From the NCBI RefSeq assembly GCF_000307105.1, contig NC_018645.1:1438578-1502577 (forward strand): a stretch of DNA of 64,000 nt, in the 5' to 3' direction. Shown piece after piece: positions 9,600 to 17,450 of the stretch. Position numbers and translations under genes: made by a program. This stretch comes from Desulfobacula toluolica Tol2. Lineage in GTDB: Bacteria > Desulfobacterota > Desulfobacteria > Desulfobacterales > Desulfobacteraceae. Positions within the stretch are counted from its first letter, which is position 1. Each line of letters starts with the position of its first letter. The notes beneath the pieces are model-generated. The model ran no database searches. It was not told where the DNA came from and was given only the letters and a program-made list of their open reading frames with translations.

Positions 9600-10304
9600 T
9601 TAGTTCTTCTCATGCATGACAATATAGGTTGAAAAAATAAAAATAAAGACCACGCTCACAAAATAAAGAATATCCCTGGAATCGATAATACCTTTGGAAA
9701 TATTCGTGAAGTGGGAGTTGGCACCAATATATTCAACAATGGAAATGATTTTTGAAGGCATGAAAAATAAAAGCTTGTCAATAATGGTCAGGGTAAAGCA
9801 CAGGGCGCAACCAATAATAAATGCAATGATCTGGTTGCGGGTTAAAGACGAGGCAAACAGACCAAGGGAGCAATAGGCAGCCGCAAGAAAAATAGCCCCA
9901 AGATATCCGCCGATTACAGGCCCCGGATCAACCTGGCCTATAAACGAGATAAAAATCGGATAGGAAATGGTTGGGACAAGCATGCATGCCGTAAACAGTG
10001 TGGCGGCAAAAAATTTTCCCAGGGCAATATCCGTAAACGATACCGGCATGGTTAAAAGAATTTCATAGGAGCCGATATTCTTTTCTTCTGAAAAAAGCCG
10101 CATGGTAATGGCAGGAATGATAAAAGAAAAAATAATGGGCAAAAGAGAGAAAAAATCTCTTAAATCAGCCCGTCCGAAAATAAAAAATGTGGAAAAGAAA
10201 AACCAGCCCGTTACAATCAGGAATAAAGATATCACAATATAGGCAATGGGTGAGATGAAATAATCCTTGAACTCTTTAATGGCAATAGTTTTTATCTGTT
10301 TCAT
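9600..10304 (-). CDS. ABC-2 type permease (GldF-like)
   Basis: Integral membrane protein of 234 residues with six predicted helices; the N-terminal TIAIKEFKDYFISPIAYIVISLFL is typical of the ABC-2/GldF family, as is RLFSEEKNIGSYEILLTMPVS. It would form the membrane pore with the adjacent ATPase. Ten bases separate it from gldG and five from the ATPase gene. Substrate unknown. Confidence 0.87.
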   Translation of the reverse strand: MKQIKTIAIKEFKDYFISPIAYIVISLFLIVTGWFFFSTFFIFGRADLRDFFSLLPIIFSFIIPAITMRLFSEEKNIGSYEILLTMPVSFTDIALGKFFAATLFTACMLVPTISYPIFISFIGQVDPGPVIGGYLGAIFLAAAYCSLGLFASSLTRNQIIAFIIGCALCFTLTIIDKLLFFMPSKIISIVEYIGANSHFTNISKGIIDSRDILYFVSVVFIFIFSTYIVMHEKN

Positions 10305-10309
10305 GGGTT

Positions 10310-11305
10310 TTATGCCTCCTCCCTTGTCAATTTCCGGAATATTTTTTCAAGGGCCTGGGATTCTTTTTTGAGTTCTACAATGATCCAGTCCGTTTCTTTG
10401 ATTTTAAGGTATATGTCTGATCTCAAATCCATGGCGTCAGAATTATTATATCTATTATTATCTGTACTGGTATCTGAATTGCCGATCTCAAAAGAGAGAG
10501 TGTCATCTTCACCTGACTCAACGGTTTTCACATCAAGATTTGAATGGATACCCTTTAAAAGTGAGATGGCATCGTCTTTTAACGCTCCTTTAAGAGATAG
10601 TTTGATCAAAGAAGTTTGTGCTGCATTTTGTTTGAGATGTGCAGTTGTATCATCGGCAACCACTTTTCCTTTGTTGATAATGGTGATCCTGTCGCAGGTG
10701 GCCTCAGCTTCACTCAAGATATGGGTGGAAAAGATAATGGTTTTCTCTTTTCCAATGGTTTTAATAATATCCCTTATTTCAACAATCTGGTTTGGATCCA
10801 GCCCTGATGTGGGTTCATCCAGAATTAAAATTTTTGGATCAGTCATCATGGCATGGGCAAGGCCTACCCTCTGTTTTAGCCCTTTTGAAAGATTGGCAAT
10901 GGGTTTGTCCATAATGGCAGACAGTCCGCAAAGATCAGATAATTGCAAAAACCTGTCATACCTGGTTTCCTTATCATTGATTCCTTTTATCCTTGCAACA
11001 TAATCCAAGTAGTCATAGACCAGCATGTTGTGATAAAGTGGAGCTGATTCAGGCAGATATCCGATTAAGGATTTGATCTGGATGGCATCTTTTGGCATTT
11101 GCAAGTCATTTATTTTTATGGACCCTGAGCTTGGTTTGAAATATCCGGTTAACATTCTTAAAGTAGTTGTCTTTCCGGCACCATTTGGACCAAGAAGACC
11201 TAAAATTTCACCTTTCCGGATCATCATGCTGATATTGTCCACAGCACAGAAATCTTTGTAGTACTTGGTCAGATTTTGAACTTCAATCAACTTGTCCTCC
11301 TTCAT
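10310..11305 (-). CDS. ABC transporter ATPase (GldA-like)
   Basis: ATPase of 331 residues. Walker A GPNGAGKTT (about residue 40), signature LSKGLKQRVGLA, Walker B ILILDEPTSGLD and the H-loop FSTHIL are all present. The C-terminal 90 residues form an extra regulatory-like domain rich in acidic and polar residues. First gene of a four-gene exporter operon (ATPase, permease, GldG, DUF4340). Confidence 0.92.
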   Translation of the reverse strand: MKEDKLIEVQNLTKYYKDFCAVDNISMMIRKGEILGLLGPNGAGKTTTLRMLTGYFKPSSGSIKINDLQMPKDAIQIKSLIGYLPESAPLYHNMLVYDYLDYVARIKGINDKETRYDRFLQLSDLCGLSAIMDKPIANLSKGLKQRVGLAHAMMTDPKILILDEPTSGLDPNQIVEIRDIIKTIGKEKTIIFSTHILSEAEATCDRITIINKGKVVADDTTAHLKQNAAQTSLIKLSLKGALKDDAISLLKGIHSNLDVKTVESGEDDTLSFEIGNSDTSTDNNRYNNSDAMDLRSDIYLKIKETDWIIVELKKESQALEKIFRKLTREEA

Positions 11306-11382
11306 TATATAGTATTGAGAGTTGAGGGATGAGATTTTTTTGCATATATCAAACCTTATGTCTTGTTCTTTTTATATTAATA

Positions 11383-11562
11383 CCTTGAAAAATCCAAACA
11401 AAGACGTTCTTGTTTTGTTGTGGACAAATCAAGTTGAGCAGATTGCAGTATGAAATGTCCAGGTCTGCCTGCAGCAGTTTATATAAAAGAACTTTTAACC
11501 TGCTGAAATTAAATATCTTTCATTGTTTGTTTCGGCAGAGTGATCTGCCATGGCATTATTAA
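11383..11562 (-). repeat. Two tandem copies of the dispersed two-hairpin repeat
   Basis: The second copy (11481-11561), read on the minus strand, is almost base-for-base the same as the copy at 39841-39925: TAATAATGCCATGG, hairpin GGCAGA-TCAC-TCTGCC, linker, then GAAAGATATTTAATTTCAGC and AGTTCTTT. The first (about 11383-11467) is a diverged relative sharing CCACAACAAAAC and GTCTTTGTTTG with the copy at 49.6 kb. They fill the gap between the ABC ATPase and the next gene; no gene is seen here. Confidence 0.7.
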
Positions 11563-12134
11563 AAATCTTCTAAAACTTTGCTTTTATCAATAAACAGTGC
11601 AAGGTCTTTTTCTGTTTTTTGACAGGCAAATACGGCTTTTTCAATACGCCGGCAAAAAGGATCATCTTTACCAAGTATATTAACAGCTTTCTGGTAAAGC
11701 TCTTTTCCCCGGTTGAAATGATTAATAACCTCTTTTTGCAGGACTTTTCGTTCTTTGTGCCTTAGTTTTTCAGAGTTGATAATGGATTCAAGCTTTTTGA
11801 CCGAATATTCAACAAGTGCATCCCGGGGGGTTCCATAAGCCTGGGAAATAGTGCCAAGGGCGTCAATGGTTTTTCGGCTTAACACAAAGGTTTTCTGTTT
11901 CCTGGGAATTTTTTTAAATTGCCTGATGCGAATGGTTTTTGCAAGGCTGTCCAGGGCGTCCATGTCTTCTATGATGTGATCAAACAGAGATTTTTGTTTT
12001 ATCCCCATATGGATGGCAACAAGCCCGATTGCATCAATGGCTTTCTGGGAGAGTTTGAAGGTAGCCCGGACGGATTGTTTTCCCCTGAGGTCAAGCATGT
12101 TTGAATCAGGGAATTGATCTTCTGTTTCTGACAT
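11559..12134 (-). CDS. Unknown protein with duplicated ribbon-helix-helix-like segment
   Basis: I do not recognise a named family. The 191-residue protein has two copies of a ~45-residue unit: KQSVRATFKLSQKAIDAIGLVA (about 19-40) and RKQKTFVLSRKTIDALGTIS (about 78-97), each followed by a short helix pair. A beta strand with alternating basic residues followed by KAIDAIG or KTIDALG helices resembles ribbon-helix-helix DNA-binding domains. The C-terminal half is charged and helical. Its stop overlaps a dispersed repeat. A good AGGAGCGCATT ribosome site precedes the ATG. Confidence 0.6.
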   Translation of the reverse strand: MSETEDQFPDSNMLDLRGKQSVRATFKLSQKAIDAIGLVAIHMGIKQKSLFDHIIEDMDALDSLAKTIRIRQFKKIPRKQKTFVLSRKTIDALGTISQAYGTPRDALVEYSVKKLESIINSEKLRHKERKVLQKEVINHFNRGKELYQKAVNILGKDDPFCRRIEKAVFACQKTEKDLALFIDKSKVLEDF

Positions 12135-12277
12135 AATGCGCTCCTTTCCGGAGATTGTATGATTAAATTTGTTCCATTCAAAATAGTAATGAAACTATAT
12201 CATGGTTCGAATTTTATCTTAAAAAATTGTGATGATCAATGGGAAATATGAAAGATGACCGAAAAATAATTTTAAAT

Positions 12278-13033
12278 TTATAGACAGGCAAGACTTAAAG
12301 ACAAAATAAGACTGCCGGCAAGAAAATAGATTTCATTTCCAGAGGGCGTGAATTCAGGATCAGTCCTGTCATCGCTATAGCATCTTGATTCCATTGCAAG
12401 AACCAGGCTGTCGGCAGACAGGAAGGTTTTTTTCAGCAGTGGACAAACAAGACGGATGATTTTTTTTACAGGATTTTTTTGAAGATCTCCGCAGCGTGCT
12501 TTCTGGGCATCAGATATCTCTTTGGCCTGTTTTAAAATCACCGGCATAAATGCAAGCGACAGGCTGATCATGACAGCTACCCGTTTTTCAGGCACAAACG
12601 GGACGGGTTTTAAAAACCATTGAACCGCACTTTTCACGGCAGACGGTTTGGTGGTACAAGAAAACAGAAGTCCCGTCAACATCACTAAAAAAAATTTAAA
12701 GGCCACAAGCCCCCCTTCATTCATACCTTGTTCAGTGACTGACAGGCCGTAAAATGAAAAAATAACATGACCTTCCACGGTAAGTGCCCGGGCAAGGAAA
12801 ATAAAAAAGAGCAGCAGTATGAAATATTTAATGCTGTTCAATAGTGAGAATAAGTCAAGCCCGGCAGCTTTAAAGAAAACAAGTAAAATTAAACCATAAA
12901 CGCCACTGGCCAGAAGATGCGCAGAGACCATGGAGATGCTGATAAGGCAGATGATGAAAAATTTAACCCGGGCATCCAGTTTGTGAAGCATGGAGTGCCC
13001 CTGCCGGTATGTAAAGGGTATCAGGTCAGCCAT
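12278..13033 (-). CDS. ecfT: ECF transporter T component (biotin uptake)
   Basis: Transmembrane coupling subunit of 251 residues from MADLIPF; the upstream frame overlaps ecfA too far to be likely. It has five or six membrane helices, the N-terminal KLDARVKF motif, and near residue 170 the two coupling-helix motifs ending in A-x-x-A-R-CG (SDAQKARCG) that contact the ATPase. It overlaps the end of ecfA by 13 bases. With ecfA and bioY it forms a BioMNY-type transporter. Confidence 0.88.
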   Translation of the reverse strand: MADLIPFTYRQGHSMLHKLDARVKFFIICLISISMVSAHLLASGVYGLILLVFFKAAGLDLFSLLNSIKYFILLLFFIFLARALTVEGHVIFSFYGLSVTEQGMNEGGLVAFKFFLVMLTGLLFSCTTKPSAVKSAVQWFLKPVPFVPEKRVAVMISLSLAFMPVILKQAKEISDAQKARCGDLQKNPVKKIIRLVCPLLKKTFLSADSLVLAMESRCYSDDRTDPEFTPSGNEIYFLAGSLILSLSLACL

Positions 13034-13794
13034 GGTTGTATCCCCAGTCCGAATTTCGAAGAACAAGGCTCTTTGATACCGTATGATTCCAGGCATCGGA
13101 TAAGATCACAGGGCTTGCCGTCTTGTTTGATCCGTGCATTTTCCATGATTATGAGTCGTGTTGCCTCACAAATAACAGTTTCCATATCATGGGTTGCAAT
13201 TATAATGGTGTGGCCGGATTTATTCAGATCAACTATGGTGGAAAGAACCTGAATCGTTCCAGGATAATCCAGGTTGGAAAAAGGCTCGTCAAACACAATC
13301 ACTTCAGGATCCATGACCAGGATTCCGGCAATGGCAAGTTTGCGTTTTTCTCCCCCGGAAAGATTGGACGGATTTTTATCCTTTAAATGAAAAAGATTCA
13401 GATCTTCTAAAACCCGGGTGACTGTTTCATTGATTTTTGCGCGGTTGAATTTTAAATTTTCAAGGCCGAATGCCACCTCATCAAACACGGTATCGCCGAT
13501 AATCTGGGTGTCTGCATCCTGGAATACCATGCCAACGGTTTTTCTGGTTTGAACCAGATGCTTTGATACCTCACGGCCGTTTACCAGTATACGTCCCGAA
13601 TCAGGCATCAACAGGCCGTTCAAATGCCGTAAAAAAGTTGATTTGCCGGACCCGTTTTTTCCGGCAAGAATAATAAATTCTCCTTTATAAATGGACAGGC
13701 AGATCTCTTTGAGTCCCACATAACCGTCTGAAAATGTATGGCAAAGGGTGTCTATATCGATTATTTTTTCCGGCATCTCAGCTGTTTTTTTCAA
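13021..13794 (-). CDS. ecfA: ECF transporter ATPase (biotin uptake)
   Basis: ATPase of 257 residues with Walker A GKNGSGKST, Q-loop VFQDADTQ, signature LSGGEKRKLAIAG, Walker B VIVFDEPFSNLD and H-loop ATHD. VFQDADTQI is typical of ECF (CbiO/BioM) ATPases. There is only one ATPase gene, as in dedicated BioMNY transporters. It lies 8 bases after bioY and overlaps ecfT. Confidence 0.93.
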   Translation of the reverse strand: MKKTAEMPEKIIDIDTLCHTFSDGYVGLKEICLSIYKGEFIILAGKNGSGKSTFLRHLNGLLMPDSGRILVNGREVSKHLVQTRKTVGMVFQDADTQIIGDTVFDEVAFGLENLKFNRAKINETVTRVLEDLNLFHLKDKNPSNLSGGEKRKLAIAGILVMDPEVIVFDEPFSNLDYPGTIQVLSTIVDLNKSGHTIIIATHDMETVICEATRLIIMENARIKQDGKPCDLIRCLESYGIKEPCSSKFGLGIQPWLT

Positions 13795-13802
13795 GAGTTT
13801 AA

Positions 13803-14333
13803 TTACAATTTGATGACTGGTCTTAGGCTTTTTGCAATAAATGCCGCTGCAATGATTTTAAGAACATCACCGATCAAAAACGGAAACATGCCGACGGCAA
13901 CAGCTTTTTCAAGGGTCATGGCAGTGGCAATTTTCAGCCAGAAAACCCCTGCTCCGTAAACAATCAAAGACCCTGTCACCATGGCAATCATGTCGGCTGA
14001 CATTCTTTTGCCCAATGCTTTTGAAATTCCGGCAGTGACAAATACCGCAGGCAAGTACCCTAAAAGATATCCGCCTGTGGGCCCGAACAATTTGCCAATA
14101 CCCGATGTTCCCCCGGCAAATACCGGCAGGCCGGCAAGACCGATCAACAGGTAAATGGCCACACAGGCAACAGCCCATACCGGGCCTAATATGATTGCTG
14201 CCAGAAGAACAAACATGTTCTGAAGCACGATGGGAACCGGTCCGATGGGGATGGCAATAAAAGCGCCAATGGCAATAAAGGCAACAAATAAAGATGTGTA
14301 TACGGTCATTTTAAGCTGTTTTGAACTGTTCAT
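13803..14333 (-). CDS. bioY: Biotin transporter substrate-binding protein BioY
   Basis: S component of a biotin ECF transporter: 176 residues with six membrane helices, the TVYTSLFVAFIAIGAFI opening, and the conserved GLPVFAGGTSGIGKLFGPTGGYLLGY loop region that forms the biotin site. Start set at ATG 14333 (MNSSKQ) with GAAAGAA upstream. It sits 10 bases after birA, which supports biotin as substrate and BirA as regulator. Confidence 0.94.
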   Translation of the reverse strand: MNSSKQLKMTVYTSLFVAFIAIGAFIAIPIGPVPIVLQNMFVLLAAIILGPVWAVACVAIYLLIGLAGLPVFAGGTSGIGKLFGPTGGYLLGYLPAVFVTAGISKALGKRMSADMIAMVTGSLIVYGAGVFWLKIATAMTLEKAVAVGMFPFLIGDVLKIIAAAFIAKSLRPVIKL

Positions 14334-14343
14334 ATGTATTCTT

Positions 14344-15291
14344 TCAGGTGTGAAAACAATCGCCATAAATTATTTTTTTTATTTCCCCGGTGCTGTCCTG
14401 AAGCATCAAGGCACCGGTTTCGTCCACATCAACAGCCAGTCCTTCATGCATATCTTTTAATGTTTCGATTCTAACCCGGCTGCCAATGGTGGAGGTCTGT
14501 TCTTTCCAAAGGTCAATAATCTTATGGCAGTCTATGACTTGAATCCGGGATTTAAAATCATGCAGAAAAGTTTCCAAAATTAATTTCCGGGACACGGGTT
14601 TGCCTAATACGTCTTTTAAGGAAACAGCTTTGGGCTCATATTTTTGAGGTTGGTTATTGACATTAATGCCGATTCCGATATTGACAAATTCAACCATATC
14701 CCCACGGGTTTCCATCTCGGACAAAAGGCCTACAAGTTTTTTGCCGTTCAATAAAAGGTCATTGGGCCATTTGACGCTGACATTCACATCAAAGAGCCGT
14801 TTTAATGATGTTGAAAGACTCAGGGAGGCTGCAAAATTATAAATATAGGCCAGTGGCGGGGGGGTATCTGGTTTTAAAATCAGTGTAAACCACAGTCCGC
14901 CTTTTGAGGAAAACCATTTGCGGTTCAGCCGTCCCCTGCCCGTGGTTTGATTTTCTGCAATGACCACGCTTAAGTGGGGGGCATCTTTTTTTGCAATGGC
15001 CCTGGCCTTATCCATTGTGGATTCAAGTTCCTGGAAATGGAAGATGTTTGTTTTAAATTCTGAGGAAAAACAAAAAGGCAGCAACAGGTCGTCGGGGTTG
15101 AGCAGAGCATATCCTTTGGGACATGATTCAATCTCGAAACCGGTTTGCTTGAGTGCCTTGATATGCTTCCATACAGCTACCCTTGAAATATCCAGAGAAT
15201 TGCTTAACCTGACCCCGGACAACGTGTCTGTCTTTGCCTGGTAGAGAATCTTTAATATGTCATGCTTGATATTTTTGTTTGTGTTAACCAT
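14344..15291 (-). CDS. birA: Biotin-protein ligase and biotin repressor BirA
   Basis: Bifunctional BirA of 315 residues. The N-terminal winged helix (about 8-65) includes SGVRLSNSLDISRVAVWKHIKAL; the catalytic domain carries the biotinyl-AMP loop TTGRGRLNRKWFS (GRGRxxR-type) and KWPNDLL. It biotinylates biotin-dependent carboxylases and represses biotin genes with biotinyl-AMP. First gene of birA-bioY-ecfA-ecfT. The start codon lies inside the operator, so it should regulate its own operon. Confidence 0.95.
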   Translation of the reverse strand: MVNTNKNIKHDILKILYQAKTDTLSGVRLSNSLDISRVAVWKHIKALKQTGFEIESCPKGYALLNPDDLLLPFCFSSEFKTNIFHFQELESTMDKARAIAKKDAPHLSVVIAENQTTGRGRLNRKWFSSKGGLWFTLILKPDTPPPLAYIYNFAASLSLSTSLKRLFDVNVSVKWPNDLLLNGKKLVGLLSEMETRGDMVEFVNIGIGINVNNQPQKYEPKAVSLKDVLGKPVSRKLILETFLHDFKSRIQVIDCHKIIDLWKEQTSTIGSRVRIETLKDMHEGLAVDVDETGALMLQDSTGEIKKIIYGDCFHT

Positions 15292-15312
15292 ATTGAAATG
15301 GAATAGTTAACA
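15282..15312. promoter_or_regulatory. BirA operator overlapping the birA start
   Basis: TGTTAACC (15282-15289), 15-bp spacer, AGTTAACA (15305-15312). This fits the known bacterial BirA operator design of TTGTTAACC-type half sites about 15 bp apart. It covers both the birA ATG (15289-15291) and the -10 element. Confidence 0.85.
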
Positions 15313-15332
15313 GAATTGAAATTTCAGGTCAA
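15304..15332 (-). promoter_or_regulatory. Predicted birA operon promoter
   Basis: Minus strand: -35 TTGACC (15327-15332), 17-bp spacer, -10 TAACTA (15304-15309). Transcription would begin about 6 bases before the ATG, giving a nearly leaderless mRNA, with the operator overlapping the -10. Confidence 0.6.
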
Positions 15333-15516
15333 GAGATAAATATCAAAAGAAAATAAGGAGATGGCCTTGATATAAAAAAGGTTGACCCGTGTTCTTGTTG
15401 TCGGTAATCTAAAAATGATTTAACATGTTTACCATAAGCCTTTTGGGGATGTGATTTGTTTTCGGGTGTGGTGGTTTGTTTGGCGACAATTAACTGTGCC
15501 CCACAAGAAGAATTCC

Positions 15517-15598
15517 TAATAACGCCCATTGCAGATTGACTTGCCACAACAAAAAATAAAAGAGATTTGATTCCAACTGGTTAAGAGTTCTTTTGATA
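15517..15598 (+). repeat. Dispersed two-hairpin repeat, diverged copy
   Basis: Begins TAATAACGCCCATTGCAG, keeps TTGCCACAACAAAAAAT and ends GTTAAGAGTTCTTTTGATAA, aligning with the copies at 21.99, 24.23 and 39.84 kb. It abuts the 5' end of the sigma-54 activator. The remaining bases between birA and this copy (15333-15516) show nothing recognisable. Confidence 0.6.
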
Positions 15599-15622
15599 AT
15601 GAAAATTACAAGGAAACCACAA

Positions 15623-17176
15623 ATGTCCTTTGTTGAAAATTTTGATTCGTCCAGTTTGCTGGACATGGAACAAATTGATTTTTTATCGGTATTGAACCGG
15701 CTGGATGACGGGGTTATTATTGCGGACATTAACGGGGTCATCCTTTTTTACAATGCTGCACAGTCCAAGATAGACGGGTTGCCGGCAAAAGATGTGATCG
15801 GGCGCAAAGTCACCGAAATTTACAGGCTCAACAACCGTACCAGCATGATCATGCAAGCCATTGAACGTCATGCTGCCATCAAAAACAGGGCTTTTTTTTA
15901 CCAGACCTGTTCCGGAAAAGTGGCCAACACCATTACCAGTGTTTATCCACTGTTAAAAGGGAAGACCATCAACGGTGTGATCTGTCTTGTCAAGGATTAT
16001 GAATTGCTTTACAGGTCAACCCCCATGGCAGCCCTCACCGAATCCCGTCCGGATCTCGGCAACGGCACCAGGTACACCTTTGCCGACCTTATCGGCAAAG
16101 GATCGGATTTTCAGCGGGTGGTGGGGACAGCAAGAAAGGCTGCATCCTCTCCTTCTCCCATCATGATCCAGGGAGAAACAGGAACCGGCAAGGAACTCTT
16201 TGCCCAGTCCATTCACAACCACAGTCAGCGCAGGAAACAAAAATATGTGGGTGTCAATTGCGCTGCCATTCCCCGTGATCTGCTGGAGGGACTGCTCTTT
16301 GGTACTGCCAGGGGAGCCTTTACCGGTGCTATGGACAAGTTGGGCCTTTTTGAAATAGCCCATGGCGGCACATTGTTTCTTGACGAACTTCTGGCAATGC
16401 CCGTGGATCTTCAGGCAAAACTGTTGAGGGTTCTGCAGGAAAAATGTGTCCGGCGGGTGGGCTCTGCCATGGAAACTCCTGTGGATGTCAAGATTATCAG
16501 TTCCGTGAGCCGTGATCCCCGCACTGCCATCCGGGAAGGTGTGTTGCGCATGGATCTTTTTTACCGGCTGGGGGTGGTCATGGTCAAACTGCCCCCTTTA
16601 AGAGATCGGCAAAACAGCATGGGTGAACTGGTCAGCCATTTTATTGAGAAATACAACAACCGGCTGGGAACCCATGTGAGACGGATTTCCAGGGAAGTTC
16701 TTGAGCTTTTTTCAGCTTATCAATGGCCCGGCAATATAAGAGAGCTTGAGCATTTAATAGAAGGGGCCATGAACATGGCGGGCCGCGAGGAAATTATAGG
16801 AATCGAACATTTTACACCTGGACTGGATTGCCTGGAACAGGTCGATTTTACAAGCCCTGAGCCTTCGGATTTCATAGCCCCAGGCCCTGGTGTCCCTTCC
16901 TTTGGGGAACCTGACCTGACCCTTGATTCTGACCAAATTTTTGATCCTGCCCCCCCCCTTGATCCTGACCCACCCCTTGATCCTGCTCCAACCGGAAACC
17001 TGTCTCAGACTCAGGCCGACCGGGAAAAATCAGCCATCAAAACCGCCCTTTCCACAGCAGGGGGAAACGTAACCCTGGCGTCAAAAAAACTGGGGATTTC
17101 AAGGCAGTTGCTTCATTATAAAATTAAAAAACATGGGCTTTGCCGCCTGGACTTTATTTCTCGCCCGATCAGATAG
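15623..17176 (+). CDS. Sigma-54-dependent activator with PAS sensor
   Basis: Enhancer-binding protein of 517 residues. A PAS domain (about 20-130; LDDGVIIADINGVILFYNAA) precedes the AAA+ domain with Walker A GETGTGKE, the sigma-54 contact loop GAFTGA and Walker B GGTLFLDE, and a Fis-type helix-turn-helix at the C-terminus (NVTLASKKLGISRQLLHYKIKKHG). A proline/aspartate-rich linker with repeated PLDPDP units joins the last two. I chose ATG 15623, preceded by AAGGAAA; TTG 15593 and ATG 15599 are alternatives. It lies upstream of a -24/-12 promoter and the BCCT/MttB genes, which it probably activates. Confidence 0.93.
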   Translation: MSFVENFDSSSLLDMEQIDFLSVLNRLDDGVIIADINGVILFYNAAQSKIDGLPAKDVIGRKVTEIYRLNNRTSMIMQAIERHAAIKNRAFFYQTCSGKVANTITSVYPLLKGKTINGVICLVKDYELLYRSTPMAALTESRPDLGNGTRYTFADLIGKGSDFQRVVGTARKAASSPSPIMIQGETGTGKELFAQSIHNHSQRRKQKYVGVNCAAIPRDLLEGLLFGTARGAFTGAMDKLGLFEIAHGGTLFLDELLAMPVDLQAKLLRVLQEKCVRRVGSAMETPVDVKIISSVSRDPRTAIREGVLRMDLFYRLGVVMVKLPPLRDRQNSMGELVSHFIEKYNNRLGTHVRRISREVLELFSAYQWPGNIRELEHLIEGAMNMAGREEIIGIEHFTPGLDCLEQVDFTSPEPSDFIAPGPGVPSFGEPDLTLDSDQIFDPAPPLDPDPPLDPAPTGNLSQTQADREKSAIKTALSTAGGNVTLASKKLGISRQLLHYKIKKHGLCRLDFISRPIR

Positions 17177-17348
17177 TCAAATTTTTTTCATGTGAAAGTT
17201 TTTTTTCTTTTTTCTTGCCAGGATAAGTGAAAATTTTTTTTCTATCCAATTGTATTTAAAAATACCGGCTATCTTTAGAGTCAATATTTCATATAATATC
17301 AATTAGTTGTGCTATGTTATGAATATGGCAATATCAAGAACTGAACTC

Positions 17349-17364
17349 TGGCATGCAACCTGCA
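17349..17364 (+). promoter_or_regulatory. Sigma-54 (-24/-12) promoter of the BCCT-MttB operon
   Basis: TGGCATGCAACCTGCA matches TGGCACG-N4-TTGC with the invariant GG and GC at the correct 12-bp offset. It lies about 87 bp before the BCCT start and directly downstream of the activator gene. The gap 17177-17450 contains little else besides T-rich sequence. Confidence 0.78.
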
Positions 17365-17450
17365 ATTATCCCATATTAAGTCCACCGGCCTGATCGTATG
17401 AAGGGTCGTCAGGGTGGAGAGAATATAAACCGATTTTACAGGAGTTAAGT

